Shown here: positions 32,166-41,711 of the stretch, piece by piece | Layout of the letters: each line of letters starts with the position of its first letter | Position numbering within the stretch: position 1 is the first letter of the stretch | DNA from: Nocardia terpenica | Lineage (GTDB): Bacteria > Actinomycetota > Actinomycetes > Mycobacteriales > Mycobacteriaceae | Direction: 5' to 3' | Assembly: GCF_013186535.1 (NCBI RefSeq) | Contig: NZ_JABMCZ010000003.1 | Coordinates: 2,232,001 to 2,296,000 of the forward strand | DNA: 64,000 nt | Notes under the pieces: generated by a model | The model's input: only the letters and a program-made list of their open reading frames with translations | What the model was told of the DNA's origin: nothing | The model's database searches: none | Translations under genes and position numbers: made by a program

Positions 32166-34007
32166 CTACGGCACCCGGCGGACGGCTCCCTTGTCCGCCG
32201 AGGTTGCCAGTGCCGCGTATGCTCGCAGGGCCGTGGTCACCGGTCGGTCTCGGTGGGCGGGCTGCCAAGGGCGTTCGGACGCTTCCATTTTGGCGCGGCG
32301 CTCGGCCAGAACCTCGTCGGGGACCAGCAATTCGAGGGCGCGGGTGTGCACGTCCACGCGGATGCGGTCGCCGTTCTCGATCAGGCCGATGGTGCCGCCG
32401 CTGGCCGCCTCGGGCGAGATGTGTCCGATCGACAGGCCCGAGGTGCCGCCGGAGAAGCGCCCGTCGGTGATCAGCGCGCACACCTTGCCCAGGCCCGCGC
32501 CCTTCAGGAAGGCGGTGGGGTGCAACATCTCCTGCATGCCCGGCCCGCCGGAGGGACCCTCGTAGCGGACCACGACCACATCGCCGGGCTCGATCTGTTT
32601 GCCGAGGATCTTCGACACCGCCTCCTCCTGCGACTCGACCACCACGGCCGGGCCCTCGAAGGTGAACAGGTCCTCGTCGATACCGGCGGTCTTGAGGATC
32701 GCGCCGTCCGGGGCGATATTGCCCCGCAGCACGCACAGCCCGCCCTCGACGGTGTAGGCGTGCGCGATATCGCGGATGCACCCGGACTCGGCATCGGTGT
32801 CCAGCGACGACCACCGGTTGTCGGTGGAGAACGGCTCCGTGGTGCGCACCCCGCCCGGCGCGGCGTGGAACAGCCGCAGCGCCTCGTCGGATGCCTTGCC
32901 GGAGCGGATGTCCCAGGCGTCGAGCCATTCGTCGAGGGTGCGGGTGTGCACGGTGGTGACGTCGGTCTCCAGCAGGCCCGCCCGGCGCAGCTCGCCGAGG
33001 ATGGCGGGGATGCCGCCCGCCCGGTGCACGTCCTCCATGTGATAGTCGGAGTTGGGGGAGACCTTCGCCAGGCACGGCACCCGGCGTGAGATCTCGTCGA
33101 TGGTGTCGAGGGTGAAGTCGACCTCGCCCTCCTGCGCGGCGGCGAGGGTGTGCAGCACGGTGTTGGTGGAGCCGCCCATGGCCACGTCCAGCGCCATCGC
33201 ATTGCGGAATGCCTTGGCGTCGGCCACGTTTCGCGGCAGCACCGACGCATCGTCGTCGCGGTACCAGCGGTTGGCGATGTCCACGACGGTGGTCCCGGCC
33301 CGCTCGAACAGCGCCCGGCGCGCGGCGTGGGTGGCGAGGGTGGAGCCGTTGCCCGGCAGCGCCAGGCCCAGCGCCTCGGTCAGGCAGTTCATCGAGTTGG
33401 CGGTGAACATGCCCGAACACGAACCGCAGGTCGGGCACGCGCTGCGCTCGACCTCGGTGAGGCCCTCGTCGCTGACCTGGCTGGAGGCGCTGGCCGAGAT
33501 GGCGGTGATCAGATCGGTCGGGGCCTGTGCGACACCGCCGACCACCACCGCCTTACCGGCCTCCATCGGGCCACCGGAGACAAACACCGTCGGGATGTTG
33601 AGCCGCATCGCGGCGTTCAGCATGCCCGGGGTGATCTTGTCGCAGTTGGAGATGCACACCAGCGCGTCGGCGGTGTGCGCATTGACCATGTACTCCACCG
33701 AATCGGCGATGATCTCGCGGCTGGGCAGCGAGTACAGCATGCCGCCGTGGCCCATGGCGATGCCGTCGTCGACCGCGATGGTGTGGAACTCGCGCGCCAC
33801 GCCGCCCGCCGCCCGGACGGCCTCGGCCACGATCTCGCCGACGTTCTTCAGGTGCACGTGCCCCGGCACGAACTGCGTGTAGGAGTTCGCAATGGCGACA
33901 ATCGGTTTGCCGAAATCGGAGTCGGTGAGCCCGGTCGCGCGCCAGAGGGCGCGAGCGCCCGCGGCATTGCGTCCGGCGGTCGTGGTTCGGGAACGAAGCG
34001 GTGGCAT
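32166..34007 (-). CDS. ilvD: Dihydroxy-acid dehydratase
   Basis: A 613-residue iron-sulphur enzyme for the third common step of isoleucine and valine synthesis. Cluster ligands are seen in CISNCDKITPGML and CPTCGSCSGMFTANSMNCL; the C-terminal domain has GRFSGGTSGLSIGHISPEA. Length is normal. It lies on the opposite strand to ilvBNC, with the PH-domain gene between, and has its own terminator. I looked for a branched-chain leader peptide before it and found no convincing one. Confidence 0.97.
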   Translation of the reverse strand: MPPLRSRTTTAGRNAAGARALWRATGLTDSDFGKPIVAIANSYTQFVPGHVHLKNVGEIVAEAVRAAGGVAREFHTIAVDDGIAMGHGGMLYSLPSREIIADSVEYMVNAHTADALVCISNCDKITPGMLNAAMRLNIPTVFVSGGPMEAGKAVVVGGVAQAPTDLITAISASASSQVSDEGLTEVERSACPTCGSCSGMFTANSMNCLTEALGLALPGNGSTLATHAARRALFERAGTTVVDIANRWYRDDDASVLPRNVADAKAFRNAMALDVAMGGSTNTVLHTLAAAQEGEVDFTLDTIDEISRRVPCLAKVSPNSDYHMEDVHRAGGIPAILGELRRAGLLETDVTTVHTRTLDEWLDAWDIRSGKASDEALRLFHAAPGGVRTTEPFSTDNRWSSLDTDAESGCIRDIAHAYTVEGGLCVLRGNIAPDGAILKTAGIDEDLFTFEGPAVVVESQEEAVSKILGKQIEPGDVVVVRYEGPSGGPGMQEMLHPTAFLKGAGLGKVCALITDGRFSGGTSGLSIGHISPEAASGGTIGLIENGDRIRVDVHTRALELLVPDEVLAERRAKMEASERPWQPAHRDRPVTTALRAYAALATSADKGAVRRVP

Positions 34008-34215
34008 GGGTTATGGGTCCTCAGGATCTCGTCGCGGGGCTGGTAGCGACCTGCGCCGAGGGTGCTCGGCGGCCATTCCACGGTACTCCCGGATGCGGAG
34101 CCTCCAGCGTGCCGGTGGGAAATCGCGATTCATGTTCCTCGCGGTCGGCACAACGTGGTCATCGACGTCTTTTTACAGCCTACGCACTCCGCGTTGTATT
34201 CCCCGAGGCCGCCGC

Positions 34216-34683
34216 TCAGTCCGCGGCGTCGGGCTTGTCCGCCTCCGGCTCCGCGAACAGATCCGGAATGCGCCCGTTCGACGCCGCGATCAGATCCCGC
34301 AGCCGGTCGTAACTCACCGCGGGCAGCGTCACCTCGGACTCGTCGGCGAGGTGGGCGCGCACGAATCCCCGCTTCGGGATGCGCAGGCCCTTGATCTGCG
34401 CCCAGTCCAGGTGCCGGGAGCCGAAGGCGGTCCGCAGGTCGAGCCCGGTTTCCGACGCCGTGGTGCGGGAGCGCTCGATCCACAGCGCCACCGCGGCGGG
34501 GATCACGAACAGCACCCACAGCACCTTCGGCCACCCGAAGAACGGGAACGCCACGCAGAACAACAGGATGAGCACGCCGATATGACCGAGCCGGGGGATG
34601 CGGATCACACGACCCGTTTCCGCTCCCGTCTTGGCCGTGTGGGACGATCGAGCAGGTGGCACGGACTGATGCGACGATGACAC
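34216..34683 (-). CDS. PH-domain membrane protein (Cfp6-like)
   Basis: A 155-residue protein with two close transmembrane helices (about residues 33-67: HIGVLILLFCVAFPFFGW and VLWVLFVIPAAVALWI) and a bacterial PH domain after them (ASETGLDLRTAFGSRHLDWA, KGLRIPKRGFVRAHLADESE). Position between the DoxX/ilvD area and ilvB, and the sequence type, match M. tuberculosis Rv3004 (Cfp6). Function unknown. Confidence 0.8.
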   Translation of the reverse strand: MSSSHQSVPPARSSHTAKTGAETGRVIRIPRLGHIGVLILLFCVAFPFFGWPKVLWVLFVIPAAVALWIERSRTTASETGLDLRTAFGSRHLDWAQIKGLRIPKRGFVRAHLADESEVTLPAVSYDRLRDLIAASNGRIPDLFAEPEADKPDAAD

Positions 34684-34761
34684 ACCCCCATCCTCGCATC
34701 ACGGTAAGTAGACAGACCTACCCGCCCCGTCTCACATAATGGGACTGCAATGTCAAAATAT

Positions 34762-34791
34762 TTGACGGACCGACTCTCGCGCACATACCGT
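34762..34791 (+). promoter_or_regulatory. ilvBNC promoter
   Basis: TTGACG (34762-34767), an 18-base spacer, and TACCGT (34786-34791). The predicted transcript start, about seven bases on, coincides with the GTG of the leader peptide at 34799, so the leader is probably leaderless. Confidence 0.7.
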
Positions 34792-34798
34792 CGTGCAC

Positions 34799-34846
34799 GT
34801 GAATCGAATCGAGCTTCTCGTAATCGGCCGGCGCGTCCAGCGCTGA
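34799..34846 (+). CDS. ilvBNC leader peptide
   Basis: Fifteen codons from GTG to TGA encoding MNRIELLVIGRRVQR, in which seven of fifteen residues are Ile, Leu or Val, packed mainly at positions 4-9. It stands directly after a promoter and about 50 bases before the alternative stems of an attenuator. Stalling at Ile/Leu/Val codons when these amino acids are scarce would let the anti-terminator form and ilvBNC be read. There is no ribosome-binding site; translation from the first base of the mRNA is expected. Branched-chain attenuators are known in Corynebacterium and Streptomyces; the peptide here is read directly from the sequence. Confidence 0.8.
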   Translation: MNRIELLVIGRRVQR

Positions 34847-34897
34847 GCCTGACGACATACCAGTCGACTACGTCAAGCTCGCAGCTGCGACGCGCCA

Positions 34898-34932
34898 CCC
34901 TCGATCAGCCATCGGCTGTCGGGGGATTTTTT
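34898..34932 (+). terminator. Attenuator terminator before ilvB
   Basis: CCCTCGA, one bulged T, CAGCC, loop ATC, GGCTG, TCGGGGG: a 12-pair stem with one G-U pair, followed by A and six Ts (34927-34932). A T-run this clear is rare in this window. It lies 52 bases before the ilvB start and would stop transcription when the leader peptide is translated freely. Confidence 0.8.
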
Positions 34933-34984
34933 ATGTTCAGGCAAGTTCCGTGAGCGAGAACGACAAGCAGTAAGGATCCAGACG

Positions 34985-36928
34985 GTGAGCGCACCCACCA
35001 CTCGGCCCGGGCCCTCGGCCCGCAGGCCGGCGCCTTCGGCGAATCAGCCGACACCCGCGGCGTCCGCCGCGACCCCGAACCGTCGCCAGGTCCCGCCCGA
35101 GCGGGTCACCGGCGCGCAGTCGGTCATCCGGACCCTCGAGGAGCTCGGTGTCGACACGGTCTTCGGTATTCCGGGCGGCGCGATTCTTCCCGTCTACGAC
35201 CCGCTCTTCGATTCCACGCGGGTGCGGCACGTGCTGGTCCGGCACGAGCAGGGCGCGGGCCACGCGGCCACCGGGTACGCGCAGGCCACCGGCAAGGTCG
35301 GCGTGTGCATGGCGACCTCCGGCCCGGGCGCGACCAATCTGGTCACCCCCATCGCGGACGCCCAGATGGATTCGGTGCCGCTGGTGGCCATCACCGGCCA
35401 GGTCGGCCGCGGCCTGATCGGCACCGACGCCTTCCAGGAGGCCGACATCTCCGGCATCACCATGCCGATCACCAAGCACAACTTCCTGGTCAACGACCCG
35501 CTCGAGATCCCGCGCACGATCGCCGAGGCGTTCCACCTGGCCGCCACCGGCCGCCCGGGCGCGGTGCTGGTCGACATCCCCAAGGACGTGCTGCAGGCGC
35601 AGACCACCTTCAGCTGGCCGCCGGAGATGCGCCTGCCCGGCTACCGCCCGGTGACCAAGCCGCACGGCAAGCAGGTCCGCGAGGCCGCCCGGATGATCCT
35701 GGAGGCCAAGTCCCCGGTTCTCTACGTCGGCGGCGGCGTGATCAAGGCCGAGGCGTCCAAGGAACTGCTGGAACTGGCCGAGCTGACCGGCATCCCGGTC
35801 GTCACCACGCTGATGGCCCGCGGCGCGTTCCCCGACAGCCACACCCTGAACATGGGCATGCCCGGCATGCACGGCACCGTGGGAGCCGTTGCGGCACTGC
35901 AGCGTTCGGATCTGCTCGTCACCCTGGGCGCGCGCTTCGACGACCGGGTGACCGGCCAGCTGGACTCGTTCGCCCCGGGCGCCAAGGTGATTCACGCCGA
36001 CATCGATCCGGCGGAGATCGGCAAGAACCGGCACGCCGATGTCCCGATCGTGGGCGACTGCCGCGAGGTGATCGCCGAGCTGATCGAGACCCTCAAGGCC
36101 GACCCGGCCTCGAAAGGCGCTCCGCTGCTGAATCTTTCGGAGTGGTGGAGCTACCTCGACGGCGTCCGCAAGAGCTACCCGCTGGGCTGGACCCCGCCGT
36201 CGGACGGTTCGCTGTCGCCGGAGTTCGTCATCGAGAAGCTGGGGCAGCTCGCCGGGCCGGACGCCATCTACTGCGCCGGCGTCGGCCAGCATCAGATGTG
36301 GGCCGCGCAGTTCATCAAGTACGAGAAGCCGCGCACCTGGCTGAATTCCGGTGGTCTGGGCACCATGGGCTACGCCGTCCCGGCCGCCATGGGCGCCAAG
36401 ATGGGCGCACCCGACAAGGAGGTGTGGGCGGTCGACGGCGACGGCTGCTTCCAGATGACCAATCAGGAGCTGGCCACCTGCGCCGTGGAGGGCGTGCCGA
36501 TCAAGGTCGCGCTGATCAACAACGGCAACCTGGGCATGGTCCGGCAGTGGCAGACGCTGTTCTACGAGCAGCGCTACTCCAACACCGATCTGGGCACCCA
36601 CACCCTGCGCATCCCCGACTTCGTGAAGCTGGCGGAAGCCCTGGGCTGCCACGGGATTCGGGTGGAGCGCGAGGAGGACGTGGAGGCCGCCATCCGCGAG
36701 GCGCAGTCCATCAACGACCGTCCCGTGGTGATCGACTTCATCGTCGGCAAGGACGCGCAGGTGTGGCCGATGGTCGCCGCCGGCACCTCCAACGACGAGA
36801 TCATGGCCGCCCGCGGCATCCGCCCGCTGTTCGACGACGACGAGTCGGCCGCCGAGCCCGCCGTCATCCACGAGGCCATGGTGCACGATCGGGCGAAATC
36901 GGAGCACGAGCGGAAGGGAACCGAGTAG
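34985..36928 (+). CDS. ilvB: Acetolactate synthase large subunit
   Basis: A 647-residue thiamine-diphosphate enzyme making acetolactate or acetohydroxybutyrate, first common step of branched-chain amino acid synthesis. Seen in order: a disordered Pro/Ala-rich head, TPP-binding N-terminal domain with the catalytic Glu in VLVRHEQGAGHAATGYA, FAD region (LGARFDDRVTGQLD), and C-terminal GDGDGCFQMTNQELAT with the downstream NN for Mg-TPP. GTG 34985 has TAAGGA before it. First structural gene of the attenuated ilvBNC operon; matches Rv3003c. Confidence 0.97.
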   Translation: MSAPTTRPGPSARRPAPSANQPTPAASAATPNRRQVPPERVTGAQSVIRTLEELGVDTVFGIPGGAILPVYDPLFDSTRVRHVLVRHEQGAGHAATGYAQATGKVGVCMATSGPGATNLVTPIADAQMDSVPLVAITGQVGRGLIGTDAFQEADISGITMPITKHNFLVNDPLEIPRTIAEAFHLAATGRPGAVLVDIPKDVLQAQTTFSWPPEMRLPGYRPVTKPHGKQVREAARMILEAKSPVLYVGGGVIKAEASKELLELAELTGIPVVTTLMARGAFPDSHTLNMGMPGMHGTVGAVAALQRSDLLVTLGARFDDRVTGQLDSFAPGAKVIHADIDPAEIGKNRHADVPIVGDCREVIAELIETLKADPASKGAPLLNLSEWWSYLDGVRKSYPLGWTPPSDGSLSPEFVIEKLGQLAGPDAIYCAGVGQHQMWAAQFIKYEKPRTWLNSGGLGTMGYAVPAAMGAKMGAPDKEVWAVDGDGCFQMTNQELATCAVEGVPIKVALINNGNLGMVRQWQTLFYEQRYSNTDLGTHTLRIPDFVKLAEALGCHGIRVEREEDVEAAIREAQSINDRPVVIDFIVGKDAQVWPMVAAGTSNDEIMAARGIRPLFDDDESAAEPAVIHEAMVHDRAKSEHERKGTE

Positions 36929-37432
36929 ATGAGCACCACCCACACCCTGAGCGTCCTCGTCGAGGACAAGCCGGGCGTGCTGGCCCGGGTGGCGAGCCTG
37001 TTCTCCCGCCGCGGGTTCAATATCGAGTCGCTCGCGGTCGGCGGCACCGAGGTCAAGGACGTCTCGCGGATGACCATCGTCGTGACGGTCGACGACCTGC
37101 CGCTCGAGCAGGTCACCAAGCAGCTGAACAAGCTGGTCAATGTCATCAAGATCGTGGAGCAGGACTCCGACAGCTCGGTGGCCCGCGAACTGATCCTGGT
37201 GAAGGTGCGCGCCGACGCCAGCGTGCGCACCCAGGTCATCGAATCGGTGAACCTGTTCCGCGCCAAGGTGATCGACGTCTCCCCGGACGCCCTCACCATC
37301 GAGGCCACCGGCACCCGCTCCAAGCTCGACGCGCTGCTGCGAATGATGGAGCCGTACGGGATCCGGGAAATCGTGCAGTCGGGCGTGGTGGCGGTCGGAC
37401 GCGGACCCAAGTCCATAACTGCTACGCGCTAA
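36929..37432 (+). CDS. ilvN: Acetolactate synthase small (regulatory) subunit
   Basis: A 167-residue regulatory subunit that stimulates IlvB and confers valine feedback inhibition. The N-terminal ACT domain is clear (LSVLVEDKPGVLARVASLFS, FNIESLAVG), followed by the ALS small-subunit C-terminal domain (LILVKVRADASVRTQVIES). Its ATG begins at the base right after the ilvB stop, so the subunits are translated in step. Confidence 0.97.
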   Translation: MSTTHTLSVLVEDKPGVLARVASLFSRRGFNIESLAVGGTEVKDVSRMTIVVTVDDLPLEQVTKQLNKLVNVIKIVEQDSDSSVARELILVKVRADASVRTQVIESVNLFRAKVIDVSPDALTIEATGTRSKLDALLRMMEPYGIREIVQSGVVAVGRGPKSITATR

Positions 37433-37503
37433 CCTGCCCCCAAAGACTCCGTGCCGCGCCTGGAGAACCGAGAAATTTCCAATAGAGAAGGGACACAACC
37501 ACA

Positions 37504-38517
<1,014 letters not shown>

Positions 38518-38528
38518 GGTTTCGTAGG

Positions 38529-38562
38529 ACGGCCCGCCGAGTGAACCCACGCGGCGGGCCGT
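38529..38562 (+). terminator. Terminator of ilvBNC
   Basis: Arms ACGGCCCGCCG and CGGCGGGCCGT (11 bp, perfect) with a 12-base loop, immediately after ilvC. The restriction-modification island starts beyond it. Confidence 0.85.
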
Positions 38563-38652
38563 TCACTTACCGTAGAGAGGTACCGATACACATCCGCGAT
38601 GGCCGCGGGTCATAACACCTACAGCGGGCGTCGCGTTGGATACTTTGTCTAT

Positions 38653-39579
38653 GTGACTCACCTCTTTGACGATCCTGACGGTACTGACCCGGCTCTTGAC
38701 GAAGTCGCGACAGAACTGAGGAGACTGGACCCCGATGGCAGCAAATGGGCTGATGTCGTCCGGCATACTTACGATATGATCTATAATGGTGCGGAGACCG
38801 GCCGATATCGCTGGTCGCAATTGATGAAAACCGAGAAGACTCATTTCGGTACACTCTTCGAAATAAATGCTCAAAGAGCATTCGGGTTCGCCGGAGGAGA
38901 AACGACCGATTATCGAATCGCGGGGCATCAGATCGACGCTAAATGGAGTCAGGTAGAAGGCGGATGGATGTTACCGCCGGAAGTATTCGATGAGCTGGCT
39001 CTGGTGGCTACCGGCAGTGACGTTGAGGCCAGTTTTTCACTCGGCCTCATCCGGGTGAAACCCGAGTATCGCCGCGAAGGTACGAATCGAGACAAGAAGA
39101 GTTCTCTAAATTCTTCCGGACGTGCAGCCATTCGGTGGCTATGGAAAGATTCGCCAATGCCGGGAAACATCTTACTTCAGCTTCCTCCGCCTGTTGTTGA
39201 TCACATCTTCGACAGCCGCTATGGTACCGAGCGAGTCAATAGGCTATTCCGAGCTGCTGAAGGAAAGCTGGTTCACCGCAATGCTGTCCGTACCGTTGCT
39301 ATGCAGTTGGATGATCAGAAGCGAGTCCGGAAGAACGGAGGAGCCCGGAGCGCTCTGCAGTCCGAAGGCTTTATCATTCTGAGCGGATATCATGCTCACC
39401 TTGCCAGGCAGCTCGGAGTATCCATACCTGATCGCAAACACTACATAGCTGTTCGGGTTGTGCCGGGCAGCAGCTCTGATCCCTTGATTAGTGGCCGGCG
39501 ATGGCGGAGGGCTCTGCCGGATGAGTTGTGCAGCAGCGCTGCACCGGATCTGCCTGATCGCGGAGTCCGGGAAGAATAG
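38653..39579 (+). CDS. NaeI-family type IIE restriction endonuclease
   Basis: A 308-residue homologue of NaeI (GCCGGC-cutting enzyme of Lechevalieria, formerly Nocardia, aerocolonigenes). Counting from GTG 38653, Glu70, Asp86, Asp95 and Lys97 fall exactly at the NaeI catalytic positions (KTEKTHFGTLFE, TDYRIAGHQIDAKW). The C-terminal Topo/CAP-like allosteric part is also present (RVNRLFRAAEGKLVHR, KRVRKNGGARSAL). Position 43, Leu in NaeI (whose change to Lys gives topoisomerase activity), is Ile here. TACTTT ends six bases before GTG 38653, suggesting leaderless expression; ATG 38599 is an in-frame alternative. The gene is visibly lower in G+C than ilvC. Recognition of GCCGGC is inferred, not shown. 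Confidence 0.88.
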   Translation: MTHLFDDPDGTDPALDEVATELRRLDPDGSKWADVVRHTYDMIYNGAETGRYRWSQLMKTEKTHFGTLFEINAQRAFGFAGGETTDYRIAGHQIDAKWSQVEGGWMLPPEVFDELALVATGSDVEASFSLGLIRVKPEYRREGTNRDKKSSLNSSGRAAIRWLWKDSPMPGNILLQLPPPVVDHIFDSRYGTERVNRLFRAAEGKLVHRNAVRTVAMQLDDQKRVRKNGGARSALQSEGFIILSGYHAHLARQLGVSIPDRKHYIAVRVVPGSSSDPLISGRRWRRALPDELCSSAAPDLPDRGVREE

Positions 39580-39675
39580 CAATTGCGGGCAGTCGGGTGT
39601 TGCCCGCGGAGGGTTGACCCGGTAAGAAAGCTGGAGTGCGGCGAACTCTCGCCGCACTACCTGCTGAGTGCAATC

Positions 39676-41019
39676 TCAACTAATCTTCGACTTGTTGGAC
39701 TTGAAGTATTCATGTCGAGAATGGTCATCTTGACCGATGAAGGCGCGGAATTTGCCAAGCTTATATACCGTGCCGTCCATGCTTTCCTCTCTATGGATGA
39801 TAAAATCATGGTCGATCAACTTGATTCGGCGTTCAATCTCGGAGTCTTCGAGTCTCAATCCCGCCGCTTGTGCAATTTCCGAGGCGGTCATATACGTGCG
39901 GCTTTTTCGAAGGGTCTCGTATACAGGGTCCGACTTCGAAGGTGTTGAATGCCTGTTAGGTGCCGAGGCTGTCTTTCGAGGCCGCTTTTTCGTGCTATTC
40001 TCGGACGCCTCTTCGGGTGACCTATTATGATTCAGCGCTGCGGCGATTGCTAGTCCCAATGATTTGGCCACCGGTGGAGGGAATGCGTTTCCGATCTGCC
40101 TGTACTTGGCGGTCTTCTTTCCTGTGAAACTCCAGCTGAATTCGCCATCATTCCATCCTTGAATGCGTGCGACCATTTCAGGGGTAAGTTTGGGTCCTAT
40201 ATCGGTGATCGATCTGTCGTTTGGTGAGTATGGTTTGTCATCATCGTGTAGCCCGTAGGCATCTATCCCCATATCTGCCCATGCTAGCTTTGCCCGAGTG
40301 GGTCCGAGATCTGCGCCGCCATGCTTTTTTGAGCCGCCGACAATCGTAGGTGCGATCTTGTTCGCACGGTTCACCCATTTTTTGAGCTCGGCACTACTTT
40401 TGAAAACCTTCTTGCGTTTCATGAGATCGTGCAGCGTCTCTCCAACTGTTGGGGTACGCTCAGCTGGCTCGGGCCAATGAAAATATGCGAAGTCATCGGG
40501 ATGCATGGCTATCAGAATGAACCGGGGGCGCAATTGGGGCACGCCATAGTCTGAAGCTTGGATAAGTTTCCATTCTGCACTGTATCCAAACTTTCGTAAC
40601 CTATCGAGAACATGCTGACGATAACCGGCAAATCGTGGCATGCTGAGCCCTCGAACGTTCTCCAATAGGAGCGCTCGGGGCTTAATAACGTCGACCTGCT
40701 CTACAGCCCATGCGAATAGGTCGCGCTCGTCGTTTGCTCCGAGTTGTTTTCCTGCAATCGAGAACGGGGGGCACGGGACTCCACCGGCTAGAAGGTCGAT
40801 CGGCCGTCTATCCGGGGCCGGAGCATACTCGGCTGGGTTCCACAGCGTGCTAGCGACGTCACCTCGCAGGACCTTCCAGTGGGGACGGTTGGCCTCCAGC
40901 GTATCGGCGGCATTGTTGTCGAGCTCTATCGCAAGCTCGTGCTCGAAGCCGGCGCACTCTAGACCGAGGGCCTGACCACCTGCACCTGCACAGATCTCGA
41001 TGACACGGAGTTCGGTCAC
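39676..41019 (-). CDS. DNA cytosine-5 methyltransferase
   Basis: A 447-residue C5 methyltransferase. Motif I VIEICAGAGGQALGLE, motif IV with catalytic Cys83 (GGVPCPPFSIAG), motif VI ENVRGL at 120-125, motif VIII PQLRPRFILIA, and motif X QIGNAFPPPVAKSLG are all present. After a basic linker an extra C-terminal stretch of about 80 residues (MTASEIAQAAGLRLEDSEIE ...) looks like a winged helix. GTG 41019 has AAAGG seven bases before it. It is convergent with the NaeI-like gene and divergent from the Vsr-like gene, so it is most likely the protecting methylase of this system. Confidence 0.9.
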   Translation of the reverse strand: MTELRVIEICAGAGGQALGLECAGFEHELAIELDNNAADTLEANRPHWKVLRGDVASTLWNPAEYAPAPDRRPIDLLAGGVPCPPFSIAGKQLGANDERDLFAWAVEQVDVIKPRALLLENVRGLSMPRFAGYRQHVLDRLRKFGYSAEWKLIQASDYGVPQLRPRFILIAMHPDDFAYFHWPEPAERTPTVGETLHDLMKRKKVFKSSAELKKWVNRANKIAPTIVGGSKKHGGADLGPTRAKLAWADMGIDAYGLHDDDKPYSPNDRSITDIGPKLTPEMVARIQGWNDGEFSWSFTGKKTAKYRQIGNAFPPPVAKSLGLAIAAALNHNRSPEEASENSTKKRPRKTASAPNRHSTPSKSDPVYETLRKSRTYMTASEIAQAAGLRLEDSEIERRIKLIDHDFIIHREESMDGTVYKLGKFRAFIGQDDHSRHEYFKSNKSKIS

Positions 41020-41114
41020 AGCGATGCCTTTCGGTGTTGTGGCCGGCGGCGTCCGGGCCAATCGTTGAGAGTATCTTTCCGCAGACCATGGTTCCTCGTA
41101 CAACCGGTGTGGAT

Positions 41115-41612
41115 GTGACTGAGAACAAGGCAGAACGAGCCCGACGAGCGGCGCATGAACGCGGCCTCTACCCCGCCCCGCTCGACGAGGGTCGGTCGCG
41201 GAACATGCAAGCGAATCGTCGCACTGATACCAAGCCGGAGGTAGCGCTTCGCCGCGCACTGCATCGGCTGGGGTACCGCTATCGCAAAGACCTTCGCTTG
41301 GAGATCGGCTCGATGAAGGTCCGGCCAGACGTCGTGTTCACGGCTCGGAAAGTCGCTGTGTTCGTTGATGGTTGCTTCTGGCATGTTTGCCCCGTACATG
41401 GCCGACAGCCGACGACCAACGAGTGGTACTGGGCACCGAAGCTCCGCCGGAATATCGAACGTGACCGAGCGGCAGATGCTGCCTTGGCCGATGCAGGCTG
41501 GAAGGTTGTCCGGATCTGGGAGCATGAGCCCGTCGAGACTGCGGTGGGGGCAGTTGTGCACGTCCTGGAGGGCGGATCCGAACATGTGAGCGATACTAAG
41601 CTAGCGGACTGA
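41115..41612 (+). CDS. vsr: Very short patch repair (Vsr) endonuclease
   Basis: A 165-residue T:G-mismatch endonuclease that corrects deamination of 5-methylcytosine. Family landmarks: RSRNMQANRRTDTKPE, KVRPDVVFTARKVAVFVDG with catalytic Asp72, CFWHVCPVHG (zinc and His), WYWAPKLRRNIERDR, and LADAGWKVVRIWEHE. Pairing with a C5 methyltransferase is the normal context. GTG 41115 fits the family N-terminus; ATG 41088 is possible. It is divergent from the methyltransferase with about 95 bases between. Confidence 0.9.
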   Translation: MTENKAERARRAAHERGLYPAPLDEGRSRNMQANRRTDTKPEVALRRALHRLGYRYRKDLRLEIGSMKVRPDVVFTARKVAVFVDGCFWHVCPVHGRQPTTNEWYWAPKLRRNIERDRAADAALADAGWKVVRIWEHEPVETAVGAVVHVLEGGSEHVSDTKLAD

Positions 41613-41711
41613 CATCTTTCGGCTCGTACAATGTGGTGTCGCAGTCAAACCATCGTCGGCGTGTCCGGCCGAAATATGCCATATGCTGATGGGCTGGCAA
41701 CATCTTGAGAG

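Larger units (their letters stand above)
34684..34984. other. ilvB 5' leader region
   Basis: About 300 bases between the divergent PH-domain gene and ilvB. It contains, in order, a promoter (34762-34791), a leader-peptide gene (34799-34846), a stretch with alternative stems including the 12-base palindrome TCGCAGCTGCGA and a TGACG/CGTCA pair, and a terminator hairpin (34898-34932). This is the arrangement of an amino-acid attenuator. Confidence 0.8.

Noticed and set aside
34021..34143. 40-codon frame upstream of ilvD on the minus strand, ending just before the ilvD ATG
   Set aside because: Rich in Arg and Pro rather than Ile, Leu or Val, no start signal and no terminator after it, so not supported as a leader peptide.
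34750..34953. 67-codon open frame over the ilvB leader
   Set aside because: It runs through the leader-peptide gene and the terminator stem in another frame; the attenuator reading explains the region better.
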